64,000 bases of DNA from Lentimicrobiaceae bacterium (GCA_002708315.1 PANC01000021.1:37778-101777); one strand, 5' to 3'; shown: positions 52,074 through 62,282, counted from the stretch's first letter. A program made the numbers and translations. The notes: generated by a model not told the origin, from the sequence alone.

Positions 52074-54254
52074 ATGAAAACCACTACAAGCAAATCATTT
52101 CTTATCATTCTATTTATTATTATTTTCGGGTTTAGATCATTTTCTCAAATTAATCAAGGAGGTATTCCACCAAGCATTGAGTATAATATTATTGATGAAA
52201 CCGACAAAATAAATCTTATTAAACCCAGCATGAATGCAATTCATGAGGAAGATATTATAAGGGAGGCTACAAATCCAAATGCACCTCAGAGAATGGGCAT
52301 TTCAGTTAAGGTTAATAAGACAATGTCAGAAATTGGCACATGGACGGATATTGAAGGCTTAGGAAGTATATGGAGGTTAGAGATTAAAGTTGAAGATGCA
52401 GTTGCTCTGGGAGTATATTACAATGATTTTTATATTCCTCAAGGAGGTAAGTTATTTTTATACAACAAAGACAGATCCTATTTAATAGGTGCTTACACTA
52501 ATATTAATAATCCAGAGGAAAGCTTATTTGCGACAGAATTTATTCCCGGCGATGTTGTTATATTAGAATATTTCAAACCCTTAAGTGTTAAAGAAGATGC
52601 AATAATATCAATAAGCAATGTTGCTTATGCATACCGCTTAATTGATTTTTCATTTAATAAAAATACCAACTCATGGTATTGCATGATTAACGTTGCGTGT
52701 CAAGAGGGTGACAACTGGGAAGATCAATCCAAGGGGATAGCTAGAATGTCCATAAGAATCGGTGGTAGTTATTATTGGTGCTCTGGTTCTTTGATAAATA
52801 ATACAAATAATGACAGAACACCTTATTTTCTCTCTGCAGCTCATTGTGGTGAAGGATCAACATCAAGCGACAGACTTCAATGGGTTTTTTACTTCAATTT
52901 TCAATCATCAACTTGTAGTGGTAGTAGCAGCGGGTATAACTCAATTACTGGCTGTCAATTAAAGGCCAAGGATCAAAGTTATGCTGATAGTGGATCAGAT
53001 TTCGACCTCATGAAATTTAATAGCTCTATCCCTGACTCTTATGATGTATATTACAATGGATGGAACCGCACCAATTCTGCCGATGATGCAGGAAGTGGAG
53101 TTGGAATACATCATCCTGCAGGCGACATAAAAAAAATATCAACCTATGATACTCCACTTATATCTTCAACATTTTGGAATGGTCTTCACAGTCACTGGCG
53201 ATTAACATGGGCTGAAACTATTAATGGCAAATCAATAATGCAAGGAGGTTCATCAGGGTCACCAGTTTTCGATAGTAATGGTCTTATCATGGGAGATTTA
53301 ACTGGTGGTTATGCATCAAATACCTGTGAAAATCCTTCCCCTGCTTACTATGGTAAGGTATGGTATTCTTGGGATAAAAATGGTACAACTAATTCAACAA
53401 TGTTAAAGCCATGGCTTGATCCAGGTAATACCGGTATTGAGAAGTTACCCGGAGTATCATGGGAAATTATACCACCAGAGGCTGATTTTGAAGCGATGTC
53501 AACAAATATCATTCAAGGTGACACTGTTTTCTTTAGTGATTTATCTGGACCAAGTATCTTAGAATGGTCATGGACATTTGAGGGCGGTGAACCATCAACA
53601 TCAGATCTCATGAACCCAAATGTATTTTATGCAGACACAGGTTTTTTTGATGTTTCCCTAACTGTAACAAATGCAGATGGAACCGACACAGAAATAAAAT
53701 CAGATTTTGTATATGTTGAGCAAATGCAACTTCCAATAACTGAATTTGAAGCTAATATCACAACAGTTGCCCCAGGAGGAGTAGTTTCTTTTACGGACCT
53801 CACTCTCAATAACCCAGACCAATGGTCATGGAGTTTTGATGGAGGTTCTCCCTCCACTTCTGAATACCAAAACCCAACGGTTAGATTTAATACACCAGGT
53901 ATCTACAATATATCCTTGGTAACTTCAAATCTGGGTGGATCAGATTCCCTTTTAAAAGAAGATTATATACACGTAGCAATTGTTAATATTGGAGAAAATA
54001 TTTCAGATAAAAAGCCTTCAATATATCCTAACCCTAGTAATGGGCTTTTCACAATAGATTTTAATAATGCATATAGCAGTGATGTAGAAATTGAAATTAA
54101 AACAGCATCTGGAAAAAGTATCCAAGTTCATAAAAGAATAAATACTTCTGAATCATTTATCGTAGATATGAATGATAGTCCTAACGGAATTTATTTGATT
54201 AATATTTATAATGGCACATCTAATATTACTCAAAAAATAGCGTTATTCAGGTAA
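52074..54254 (+). CDS. Secreted lysyl-endopeptidase-like serine protease with two PKD domains and T9SS sorting domain
   Basis: 726 residues. Signal peptide (about 1-25), a propeptide-like region to about 195, then an S1-type domain resembling lysyl endopeptidase: His in FLSAAHCGEG, Asp in SGSDFDLMKF, Ser in GGSSGSPVF, plus GWNRTNSADDAGSGVGIHHPAGD. Two PKD domains follow (about 470-550, EWSWTFEGGEPSTSD; about 560-640, QWSWSFDGGSPSTSE). The C-terminal T9SS type A domain starts YPNPSNGLFTIDF and ends near the terminus. Probably exported or surface-attached. The next gene, 16 nt on, is a paralogue. Confidence 0.92.
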   Translation: MKTTTSKSFLIILFIIIFGFRSFSQINQGGIPPSIEYNIIDETDKINLIKPSMNAIHEEDIIREATNPNAPQRMGISVKVNKTMSEIGTWTDIEGLGSIWRLEIKVEDAVALGVYYNDFYIPQGGKLFLYNKDRSYLIGAYTNINNPEESLFATEFIPGDVVILEYFKPLSVKEDAIISISNVAYAYRLIDFSFNKNTNSWYCMINVACQEGDNWEDQSKGIARMSIRIGGSYYWCSGSLINNTNNDRTPYFLSAAHCGEGSTSSDRLQWVFYFNFQSSTCSGSSSGYNSITGCQLKAKDQSYADSGSDFDLMKFNSSIPDSYDVYYNGWNRTNSADDAGSGVGIHHPAGDIKKISTYDTPLISSTFWNGLHSHWRLTWAETINGKSIMQGGSSGSPVFDSNGLIMGDLTGGYASNTCENPSPAYYGKVWYSWDKNGTTNSTMLKPWLDPGNTGIEKLPGVSWEIIPPEADFEAMSTNIIQGDTVFFSDLSGPSILEWSWTFEGGEPSTSDLMNPNVFYADTGFFDVSLTVTNADGTDTEIKSDFVYVEQMQLPITEFEANITTVAPGGVVSFTDLTLNNPDQWSWSFDGGSPSTSEYQNPTVRFNTPGIYNISLVTSNLGGSDSLLKEDYIHVAIVNIGENISDKKPSIYPNPSNGLFTIDFNNAYSSDVEIEIKTASGKSIQVHKRINTSESFIVDMNDSPNGIYLINIYNGTSNITQKIALFR

Positions 54255-54270
54255 GGCTATAAAAAATCGT

Positions 54271-56094
54271 ATGAGTAAACATTTATTTTTGATTATCCTA
54301 TTAGTAGCACTATTCATTAAACTTGATGCACAAAACAAATTATCAAAACCATTATCATCTCAATACGAACTAAGCTCTATTATACCATTAAAAAGTTTTA
54401 TAAACACCCCAATAATAGTTGATAATAAAAGTAAAAACTACCCTCCGCAAGCTGGTTACACAATTCCCATTAAAATAAGTTTGGTAGATGGTATTATAGA
54501 TTCAACCTTATCTGGTTATATATGGAGAACAACCATCGAAATCAAAAATTCTAATTCGGTCAATTTTTATATTAGCAACGTGAGTCTTGAAGATTATCAG
54601 AGTTTATTTTTATACACTAAAGAATATGCTCATCTTACTGAATATCATTCCATTGATGCTAATAATATATCTACTGATTTCATTGATGGAGATAAAATAA
54701 TAGTAGAATTAAACTCAAAATCAGAAATAACTAATATCCCATTTCAGATTATGGAAGCAGGGATATTATTATCCAAACCACAGGGTTTTGGAGATGCAGG
54801 TAATTGTGAAGTTCATGTAAACTGTAGTGAAGGTAACGATTGGCAATTTCAAAAAAATGGAATTGCCCGTATACTAGTAAAGGAAGGTAATACAACCTTT
54901 TGGTGTTCAGGATCATTGATTAATAACACAAGGAATAATGGTGAACCGCTTTTTCTCACAGCAAATCATTGCGGAATAAACTCTGACTCTGTTGATTACG
55001 CAGATTGGATGTTTTATTTCAATTTTGAATCAGATGATTGTATTCAACCATTGGAAGAGCCCGATTATAACTTATTAACTGGCTCAACACTTCTTTCGAA
55101 TAGTAAGTTTGGCACTGGAGGTGGTTCGGATTTTAAACTTCTTAGATTATCTGAGAATCCAGGCCTCCAATTCAACCCATATTTTAATGGTTGGGACAGA
55201 AGCACCACAGAATCACCTAATGGTGTAACTATACATCATCCACAAGGCGACCTAAAAATGATATCTACATACCAGAAGCCATTAACATCAACAAAATATG
55301 ATAATGATCAGGTTGATCCAAATGGTATGTATTGGAGAGTTGTGTGGGCCCAGACAGAAAATGGCTTTGGAGTAACTGAAGGTGGGTCATCTGGAAGCCC
55401 ACTATTTAATGAAGAGGGATTAATAATTGGTGCTCTAACAGGAGGTAGAGCATCATGCACATACCTTGAACAGCCCGATTTTTATGGAAAGTTAAGTTAT
55501 TCATGGGCACCTTTAACATCTGATTCTTTATCACAACTCGCTCATTGGCTTGACCCCATTGGCAGTGGAGTTATGTATTTAAATGGATCCAGCCTAGATT
55601 CAACAAATGTATTTGCAGGGTTTGTGTCTAATACAAACACGGTAATAATTGGTGATAATATTACATTTAAAAATACCTCCATTGGAAATATTACAAGTTA
55701 TAAGTGGCTATTTGAAGGAGGTGAACCCTCTTATTCAGAATTAGAATTTCCGGAAAATATCAAATATAAACGAATAGGAGAATTCGATGTGACCTTAATT
55801 GTTTCATCATCTAAAGATTCTGATACATTGATAGCGCCTGATTATATAAAAGTCGTTCCTAACATATTCCCAAACCCTAGTGATGGATTATTTAAACTTG
55901 TCTTTGGAAAAGAAATTCCCGATTCCTATTCCCTAAGGATTTTTGGACTAGATGGTAAAGAAGTTAGGTTTATGATTAAGGAAAAAGGAACAAATTATTT
56001 AGTTATAAACATGAATTACTCCGAAGCTGGCTACTATTTAGTAAGGTTTTCTTCGGATGAACTAATTACCAGCTATAAGGTTATGGTATTTTAA
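54271..56094 (+). CDS. Second secreted lysyl-endopeptidase-like protease with one PKD domain and T9SS sorting domain
   Basis: 607 residues, paralogue of the preceding gene. Signal peptide (LFLIILLVALFIKLDAQ), prodomain, and a protease domain with intact triad: LTANHCGINSDS, GGSDFKLLRL and GGSSGSPLF. The NGWDRSTTESPNGVTIHHPQGD block is shared with the paralogue. One PKD-like domain (YKWLFEGGEPSYSE) instead of two, then a T9SS domain (FPNPSDGLFKLVFG). Its 3' end overlaps rluD on the other strand by 4 nt. Confidence 0.92.
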   Translation: MSKHLFLIILLVALFIKLDAQNKLSKPLSSQYELSSIIPLKSFINTPIIVDNKSKNYPPQAGYTIPIKISLVDGIIDSTLSGYIWRTTIEIKNSNSVNFYISNVSLEDYQSLFLYTKEYAHLTEYHSIDANNISTDFIDGDKIIVELNSKSEITNIPFQIMEAGILLSKPQGFGDAGNCEVHVNCSEGNDWQFQKNGIARILVKEGNTTFWCSGSLINNTRNNGEPLFLTANHCGINSDSVDYADWMFYFNFESDDCIQPLEEPDYNLLTGSTLLSNSKFGTGGGSDFKLLRLSENPGLQFNPYFNGWDRSTTESPNGVTIHHPQGDLKMISTYQKPLTSTKYDNDQVDPNGMYWRVVWAQTENGFGVTEGGSSGSPLFNEEGLIIGALTGGRASCTYLEQPDFYGKLSYSWAPLTSDSLSQLAHWLDPIGSGVMYLNGSSLDSTNVFAGFVSNTNTVIIGDNITFKNTSIGNITSYKWLFEGGEPSYSELEFPENIKYKRIGEFDVTLIVSSSKDSDTLIAPDYIKVVPNIFPNPSDGLFKLVFGKEIPDSYSLRIFGLDGKEVRFMIKEKGTNYLVINMNYSEAGYYLVRFSSDELITSYKVMVF

Positions 56095-57146
56095 CTTAAA
56101 AAATCATCATCCTTACGTGAAGAAACATACCCATCCCATTTTGATATTACTTCAAGCATATCAGCATTTAGAGGAGATTCAAAGTGCATCTTACTGCCAG
56201 TTGTCGGATGCACAAATCCAAGAGACCTCGCATGCAAAGATTGACGTGGAATTAATTTAAAACAATTTTGTATAAACTGCTTATACTTTGTAAAAGTAGT
56301 ACCCTTCAGAATCCCATCTCCACCGTAACGGGCATCATTAAAGAGTGGGTGCCCCAAATAACTAAAATGTGCTCTTATCTGATGAGTTCTTCCCGTTTCT
56401 AATTTACATTCAACATGGGTTATATAACCATATCTCTGTAAAACTTTATAGTGAGAAACAGCTTCCTTACCATATTCACCATCTGGAAATACGGTCATCA
56501 CCCTTCTATCTTTTAAACTACGACCTATGTGACCTGTTATGGTTCCTGTATCATTAAGTACATCTCCCCATACTAATGCTTCATAGGCTCTGTCAACAGA
56601 ATGATTAAAAAATTGCTTTGCAAGCTTCGTTTGCGCCATTTCATTTTTTGCAACAAGTATAAGGCCCGATGTATCTTTATCGATTCTATGAACCATATAA
56701 CCGAACCCATTCTCAATATTTGTTTTTCCTGTTTTATTGAAATAGAACATTAAGCCATTTAGCATAGTTCCAGAGTAATTGGCATGTCCTGGATGCACAA
56801 CCAAACCAGGTTGTTTATTAATAACAATTATGTCATCATCTTCATAAACAACATTAAGTTCAATATCCTCAGGAAATATTTCAACATCTCGAGGAGGATA
56901 CGACATTACTACAGAAATCTCATCTGCTGGACGAACTTTGTAATTTGACTTAGCAGGATTCCCATTTACTAATATATTACCTGCCTTTGCAGCCTGCTGA
57001 ACCTTGTTTCTGCTAACATTTATTATCTTACCAAATAAGAACTTATCAATTCTTACGGGCGACTGACCATCATCAACCACAATGTTATGATGCTCATATA
57101 ATTCAAAATTATCATCCGAAGAATCTGTTGTTTTATTGTCTGTCAT
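56091..57146 (-). CDS. rluD: RluD-family pseudouridine synthase
   Basis: 351 residues. N-terminal S4 domain (VRIDKFLFGKIINVSRNKVQQAAKAG), then the synthase domain with catalytic Asp in HRIDKDTSGLILVAKN and the block GRTHQIRAHFSYLGHPLFND. It modifies 23S rRNA helix 69 in E. coli. The ATG overlaps the stop of the upstream T9SS protein gene (TGATG), so translation is probably coupled. Confidence 0.93.
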   Translation of the reverse strand: MTDNKTTDSSDDNFELYEHHNIVVDDGQSPVRIDKFLFGKIINVSRNKVQQAAKAGNILVNGNPAKSNYKVRPADEISVVMSYPPRDVEIFPEDIELNVVYEDDDIIVINKQPGLVVHPGHANYSGTMLNGLMFYFNKTGKTNIENGFGYMVHRIDKDTSGLILVAKNEMAQTKLAKQFFNHSVDRAYEALVWGDVLNDTGTITGHIGRSLKDRRVMTVFPDGEYGKEAVSHYKVLQRYGYITHVECKLETGRTHQIRAHFSYLGHPLFNDARYGGDGILKGTTFTKYKQFIQNCFKLIPRQSLHARSLGFVHPTTGSKMHFESPLNADMLEVISKWDGYVSSRKDDDFLS

Positions 57147-59290
57147 CAGTTGACTAATAATTTAGCAGAATAATATTTATTGTTGCTCTTAGCCTTTACA
57201 ATATATATCCCATTAACAAGACGTGAAACATCGATTTGGTTTACTTTTCCGTTTTCTGAATAAACTAATTGACCAAAAATATTATATATTGTTAACTCAA
57301 CATCATTATCCACTGACAATTCATAATTTCCGATTGTGAATACATCTGAAGTGGGATTAGGGAAAATAATAAGTTTAGAGTTTTTTATTGGTGATAAATG
57401 GTCATGGGTTGATAAAATGATGTTAGTACCTATTATTGGCCTTATTAATAAGGCTCCAGAAACATTGGAAGTTTGCCAATCAATATCTGTTTTATAGAAG
57501 ATTCTGTTATGTCTATCATTGTTGGCATCCATTCCTACATTCATATTATCTTTCTGCTGTTTTTCCCAGCCAACATAAATTGTTCCGGATAGCATTAGTG
57601 GCTCCTCCAATAAATATGGATAAAATGAGTATAATCCTTCTTCCCACTTTACCTTTCGACCTTCCATTCTATGAATAATCTCTCCTGGCCTACCATTGTT
57701 ATCATTCCAAACTAGTAAATCAAAATAAAACTCATTTACATCATTAAGAGTTTTATTAAAATATATCTGGACACCTTGTAATGTATCTGGCATATTTAGT
57801 GAAAATTGATAGGCAACCATTGCGCCACCTGCACCATCAACTCCCCATCCAAGCTCAGGCGTTCCATCATCATATGCATAATAATTGTAAAAGCCTTGAC
57901 GGTATATAATTGAGTCCACTATGGAATTTTGATCCGATGAATCGCTGATAAAATGCTTTATGATGTATGAAGTAGTATCTCTATCATAATCAAGTGAAAA
58001 CAAGGAACTAACAGGAGGGCAAGAATGAGCTGCTCCACAACCTATACACTCCTGGAAACCAACTTCATAAAAAGGCTTAAGATTACAACTACCACCATCG
58101 TATTGAAATCCGAAATTTCCATTTACCTGACTTACCTCATAAGAATATTGAGTGTTATGCTCTATATCGTCTAGATTAGATATATACATCTTAATCTCAG
58201 GCTTGGTATTAGTTAATGGTGAATATCTGTATTGGCTGTAAGGCATTACTTCGTAATCCTTGAGGAAAGATGGTGCTCTCTGAGAAAATGTTAAAACACG
58301 GTATGTTGTGTCTGATATTGAACGGTTATAATTCAAGTATACGTAATCAATATTCCATTGGTCGCCATTACTTTTCCATGAAGGCGGATAATTATTATTA
58401 CTTACGGAGGCGTAATTTCTGAATCTAAACCTAAATTTATCATTGTAATAAGCACTATCTAATATTGGTATGCTAATTTGTTTCATGTTTTGGCCCCAAA
58501 CTTCTCTGAATTCATCAAGTGTTTCTCCTTCTGAATACCATATCGGATCCCAAATAATTTCTGGTACAAATATTGAATCACAGGCAACGTCTATAATATC
58601 TCCCCAAACTATAATTTTGTAATTAATTGTGAACACCTCAGGATTACATCCCATTGGCGCCCATAGTGTATCAAGAGGCCAAATAGTATCACTTTGAGAT
58701 TGTAAATAAATTTCTGCAGGAACCTGAACAGAATCGACATGAGAGAATATTATCTGTCCTGTTTCCCTTGAAAACTCTAACAATAAGGAATCATTCAATT
58801 GAGGAGCATCTCCCACCCCCTGAGGCTGATAGAAGAAACTTAGATAAACTGAGTCTGCTGGACTTAATTGCCTCGGGACCGGATTAAAAATGGAGTCAAG
58901 TCTTATGCACTGAGTTCTAAGCTCATCAGCCTTAAATGGTATCCATGAGGCATTTGGATAAACATTTCCTGTGCTATCAATTGCATCAAGTGTTGCAGAT
59001 CCATTATTAATGGGCATAAAAGGGAAGTCTCTATTTACAAAAACAGAGTAACCATCCCACAATTTCTGATTGGGAAAGATATTTGAGGTTGTAAAATCAT
59101 CAAAAAATGGCAATAATACCGCATCATTTCTTTCTACGGATAATGACCTTGTATTTTTATCCTCAAGCCCAAGTCTTTTAGCTTCCATTTTAACAGCCTC
59201 ATTAAACTGCAAGCCTGTTGTATACTCCTGACCAACAATAAGTCCTGAAATTTGTAAGAATAAAAATATTAAACACAGCCTACTATTCAT
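57146..59290 (-). CDS. Secreted protein with T9SS type A sorting domain, function unknown
   Basis: 714 residues from ATG 59290 (714 codons plus stop; ATG 59299 is an alternative), with a signal peptide (LCLIFLFLQISGLIVGQ). The body is beta-rich and Trp/Tyr-rich with no domain I recognise; a Cys-containing stretch ECIGCGAAHSCPP is near residue 440. The C-terminus has FPNPTSDVFTIGNYE and ends in ISRL/GIYIVKA-type T9SS strands. The start overlaps the PASTA gene's end and its stop overlaps rluD, giving a tightly packed PASTA-cargo-rluD unit. Confidence 0.85.
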   Translation of the reverse strand: MNSRLCLIFLFLQISGLIVGQEYTTGLQFNEAVKMEAKRLGLEDKNTRSLSVERNDAVLLPFFDDFTTSNIFPNQKLWDGYSVFVNRDFPFMPINNGSATLDAIDSTGNVYPNASWIPFKADELRTQCIRLDSIFNPVPRQLSPADSVYLSFFYQPQGVGDAPQLNDSLLLEFSRETGQIIFSHVDSVQVPAEIYLQSQSDTIWPLDTLWAPMGCNPEVFTINYKIIVWGDIIDVACDSIFVPEIIWDPIWYSEGETLDEFREVWGQNMKQISIPILDSAYYNDKFRFRFRNYASVSNNNYPPSWKSNGDQWNIDYVYLNYNRSISDTTYRVLTFSQRAPSFLKDYEVMPYSQYRYSPLTNTKPEIKMYISNLDDIEHNTQYSYEVSQVNGNFGFQYDGGSCNLKPFYEVGFQECIGCGAAHSCPPVSSLFSLDYDRDTTSYIIKHFISDSSDQNSIVDSIIYRQGFYNYYAYDDGTPELGWGVDGAGGAMVAYQFSLNMPDTLQGVQIYFNKTLNDVNEFYFDLLVWNDNNGRPGEIIHRMEGRKVKWEEGLYSFYPYLLEEPLMLSGTIYVGWEKQQKDNMNVGMDANNDRHNRIFYKTDIDWQTSNVSGALLIRPIIGTNIILSTHDHLSPIKNSKLIIFPNPTSDVFTIGNYELSVDNDVELTIYNIFGQLVYSENGKVNQIDVSRLVNGIYIVKAKSNNKYYSAKLLVN

Positions 59291-60137
59291 CTTCAACATT
59301 ATTAATTAACATTCTTGCTTCTCGTGCTGCAATGGTATCCGGATCAAATTGTAATAAGTAATGATGAAAGTCAATTAGTTCATCGGACCGGTACCATATA
59401 TTCACAGGCTGACCCAAATATAGCATTTCCTCCGTTAATGTTTTGGGATCTGTTTTATAGACTCTTGCATGCAATGTGTCCGTATCGTCCAAGAAATACT
59501 CTCTTCCCATATTTAGTGAGTGATGATGAAGTTTTTTTCTTACCTCATCTTGCTTGAGGGCAATAAGAAAAGGCATAGGAACCATTATAGCTCTGTCACC
59601 CTTACCCAAAACTAGGTCTATAAAAGACCCTTTGTTTAGTTCTGTTTGTGGCTCAATGGGTTCGTTATCCATGAGTTGATCGACAACAGCATTTTTTGCA
59701 AAATACTGAACATAATCAAGTTTGCCCACCATTAACTCATGTGACTCTAGCGTAACTAGTGCCTGTCTCAGTGATAAGTTCTTTAGATTTGGCATGAACA
59801 CCTTTTCAGGTGATTGAGCAACTATTGTAAGATACAAATGACGTCCTTGTTTTACCCTTGATCCTGATAACGGGTGCTGCTGAACTACGGTGCCCTTCTC
59901 TTTTGATTTAAAATAGACGGAATCAATTATCTTGAATTGAAAATAATCATCATAGCCCTTCTCAAGCAGCTGATCTAGTGTCTTACCTTTAAAATCTGGA
60001 ACTATATAAACATCTCCATGTTGAGTAAAAACATCCATTGATTTTAAAACAACCCAAAGCATAAATAAGGATATGACAATGATTATTAAAAGATGAATAT
60101 AAAATCTTTTTTTGCCAAGAAAATGAAAAAATCCCAT
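59283..60137 (-). CDS. PASTA-domain membrane protein without a kinase domain
   Basis: 284 residues. Short cytoplasmic N-terminus, one helix (FYIHLLIIIVISLFMLWVVL), then three PASTA units (about 42-108, VYIVPDFKGKTLDQLLEKGY; 112-180, VFMPNLKNLSLRQALVTLESHEL; 184-255, IMVPMPFLIALKQDEVRKKL). In Firmicutes such domains sit on Ser/Thr kinases and sense cell-wall fragments. Here there is no kinase, but the divergent neighbour is D-Ala-D-Ala ligase, which supports a peptidoglycan link. Confidence 0.9.
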   Translation of the reverse strand: MGFFHFLGKKRFYIHLLIIIVISLFMLWVVLKSMDVFTQHGDVYIVPDFKGKTLDQLLEKGYDDYFQFKIIDSVYFKSKEKGTVVQQHPLSGSRVKQGRHLYLTIVAQSPEKVFMPNLKNLSLRQALVTLESHELMVGKLDYVQYFAKNAVVDQLMDNEPIEPQTELNKGSFIDLVLGKGDRAIMVPMPFLIALKQDEVRKKLHHHSLNMGREYFLDDTDTLHARVYKTDPKTLTEEMLYLGQPVNIWYRSDELIDFHHYLLQFDPDTIAAREARMLINNVEDE

Positions 60138-60210
60138 TGATGTTTACATGTTATAAGACAACAAAATCATAACTCAACGATAATAAAATTATTGCCTTGT
60201 TCTTTGGTAG

Positions 60211-60275
60211 CAAAGGTAAAAATATTTGATGTTTGAATAAAAACAAAGGATAATAAGTAAAACAGCTTATTTTTG
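60211..60275. promoter_or_regulatory. Divergent -7 boxes for the PASTA unit and ddl
   Basis: Minus-strand TACCTTTG (60211-60218) faces the PASTA gene and plus-strand TATTTTTG (60268-60275) faces ddl, 20 nt before its ATG. Neither has a well-spaced TTG. The 157-nt gap holds nothing else visible. Confidence 0.4.
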
Positions 60276-60294
60276 CATATATAAACTTCTTATC

Positions 60295-61281
60295 ATGAAG
60301 AATATTGCAATAGTTTGTGGAGGGTTTTCCGGTGAACACGAAATTTCCGTGCAGAGTGCGCAGATGGTAAAAGAAAACCTCGACTCCAAGAGATACAATT
60401 CATATATAATATTTATAGAAAAAGATACTTGGTATCACAAGGATGAAAAAGGAACTATTTTTCAAATTAACAGGGATGACTTTAGTTTTAACAATGGAGA
60501 ATTAAATATTTATTTTGATGGCATATTTAATGCAATTCATGGTGAACCTGGGGAAGATGGAAAATTGTTAGGATACTTTGATATGTTAGACATCCCATAT
60601 ACATCATGTTCTGCAGATGTCTCTGCACTAACATTTAATAAATATTTATGTAATAAGTTTATTGATTCAATAGGTGTTAATACTGCTCGATCTATTTCAT
60701 TCACAAATTCAGAGCAATATTCCATACCGGAAATTATTGAAATTTTAGGGTTACCTCTATTTGTTAAACCAGCCTGCAGCGGTTCAAGTGTGGGAGTGTC
60801 AAAGGCAAAGACTGCCGATGAGCTTAATGAATCAATAATTCATGCATTTAAAAGTGGTGACAGAATAATTATCGAAGAATTTATCGAAGGACGAGAAATA
60901 GACTGTGGATTATACAAGCACAAAAATGAATTAATTATACTTCCTCTAACTGAAATTAAATCAGAAAATGAATTCTTTGACTATGAGGCAAAGTATACTC
61001 AAGGAAAAGCATCTGAAATAACTCCGCCTGAGAACCTTGATTTCAAACATGAACTAGAATTAAAAGCAACATCCTCCCTAATTTATAATAAGCTAGGGTG
61101 CAAAGGAATTGTAAGGATTGACTTTATACTAGCAACAACAGGCCTTTACTTTATTGAAATAAATACTGTGCCTGGAATGTCAGAAGCTAGTATTGTTCCC
61201 AAACAAGCAAAAGCAATGGGTATAAATATTTCCGATTTATTTGGCCTTTGTGTAGAAAATATATTTGAAAAAAGCTTATAA
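60295..61281 (+). CDS. ddl: D-alanine-D-alanine ligase
   Basis: 328 residues, ATP-grasp enzyme making the D-Ala-D-Ala dipeptide of peptidoglycan. Blocks: VCGGFSGEHEISVQSA, AIHGEPGEDGKLLGYFDMLDIPYT, VKPACSGSSVGVSK and the C-terminal IDFILATTGLYFIEINTVPGMSE. Divergent from the PASTA gene and convergent with rdgB. Confidence 0.95.
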   Translation: MKNIAIVCGGFSGEHEISVQSAQMVKENLDSKRYNSYIIFIEKDTWYHKDEKGTIFQINRDDFSFNNGELNIYFDGIFNAIHGEPGEDGKLLGYFDMLDIPYTSCSADVSALTFNKYLCNKFIDSIGVNTARSISFTNSEQYSIPEIIEILGLPLFVKPACSGSSVGVSKAKTADELNESIIHAFKSGDRIIIEEFIEGREIDCGLYKHKNELIILPLTEIKSENEFFDYEAKYTQGKASEITPPENLDFKHELELKATSSLIYNKLGCKGIVRIDFILATTGLYFIEINTVPGMSEASIVPKQAKAMGINISDLFGLCVENIFEKSL

Positions 61282-61294
61282 ATACAGACTTATA

Positions 61295-61876
61295 TTAAAA
61301 TTTACCTTTCAAAAATTTTACTAGTTTATTTGTTGCTAGCCCTCTATGACTAATCCTATTCTTTAGCTTAGAACTCATCTCAGAGAAAGTTATATCATAA
61401 CCATCTGGTATAAATATTGGATCATAACCAAACCCTGATTGACCACTTTTTTTATTAGAAATATTACCATCTATTCTACCTTCAAAAAAATATTCAATTC
61501 CTCCTAGAAACAGGGATATAACAGTACTAAAATGGGCACTTCTATTTATGGAGCCTTCTAATTCTTTAAGTAATTTTTCAACATTATCATTAGAGGAAGC
61601 ATTCTCACCTGCATATCGAGCTGAATATACACCAGGGGCGCCATTTAAATCATCCACCATTAAGCCTGTATCATCTGAAAAACAATCAATATTAAACCTT
61701 TCATATATGGTTTTAGACTTTATGGTGGCGTTTTCCTTAAGTGTAAGACCATTCTCAGGTATATCAGTATAAAAACCAATATCAGATAATCCTAATACAT
61801 TTATGGTGGCTGGTAAAATATGCCTTATCTCTTTTAGCTTATTATAATTATTTGTAGCAAACACAATTTGTAGCAT
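61295..61876 (-). CDS. rdgB: RdgB/HAM1 non-canonical purine NTP pyrophosphatase
   Basis: 193 residues. Hydrolyses dITP, dXTP and similar. N-terminal VFATNNYNKLKEIRHIL, metal and substrate blocks FSDDTGLMVDDLNGAPGVYSARYAG, GFGYDPIFIPDG, and C-terminal ISHRGLA. Standard length. The convergent gap to ddl is 13 nt, without a terminator. Confidence 0.95.
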   Translation of the reverse strand: MLQIVFATNNYNKLKEIRHILPATINVLGLSDIGFYTDIPENGLTLKENATIKSKTIYERFNIDCFSDDTGLMVDDLNGAPGVYSARYAGENASSNDNVEKLLKELEGSINRSAHFSTVISLFLGGIEYFFEGRIDGNISNKKSGQSGFGYDPIFIPDGYDITFSEMSSKLKNRISHRGLATNKLVKFLKGKF

Positions 61877-61991
61877 ATAATATTGTTATTGTAAAGTATC
61901 GTAATTATTACAAAATTAGTCAGATTAAAGGAATAATGTGTAATTTTGATATTTAAGATTAAAAGTTTATTCATCGTTTAAACCATACAAA

Positions 61992-62282
61992 ATGAAGATT
62001 TTCAATTTAATATTTGCATCCCTTATACTAGTATCAATAGCAGTTTCATGCAACCAATCTGCAAAAACAAACGAAAGTTTATCGAGTGAAGAACAAAAGT
62101 CAGAATGGACAAACAAATGCATGAAATTTATGGAATCAAACGGTACTGAAGAAAGAAACGCAACCGATTTTTGTGATTGTATGCTTAAAAAAACTTCCGA
62201 GAAATATTCTCCAGAACAAGCGGCTAGCATAACAGCAGAGGAGGAAAGAAAATTATGGGAATCTTGTGATTATACTTGGTAA
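61992..62282 (+). CDS. Small cysteine-rich lipoprotein
   Basis: 96 residues. Lipoprotein signal with lipobox SIAVSC (Cys about 20). The mature part has four more cysteines (KCMKFMES, DFCDCMLKK, WESCDYTW) and a Lys/Glu-rich helix-forming sequence, so one or two disulfides or a metal site are possible. I do not recognise a characterised family. It is divergent from rdgB. Confidence 0.8.
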   Translation: MKIFNLIFASLILVSIAVSCNQSAKTNESLSSEEQKSEWTNKCMKFMESNGTEERNATDFCDCMLKKTSEKYSPEQAASITAEEERKLWESCDYTW

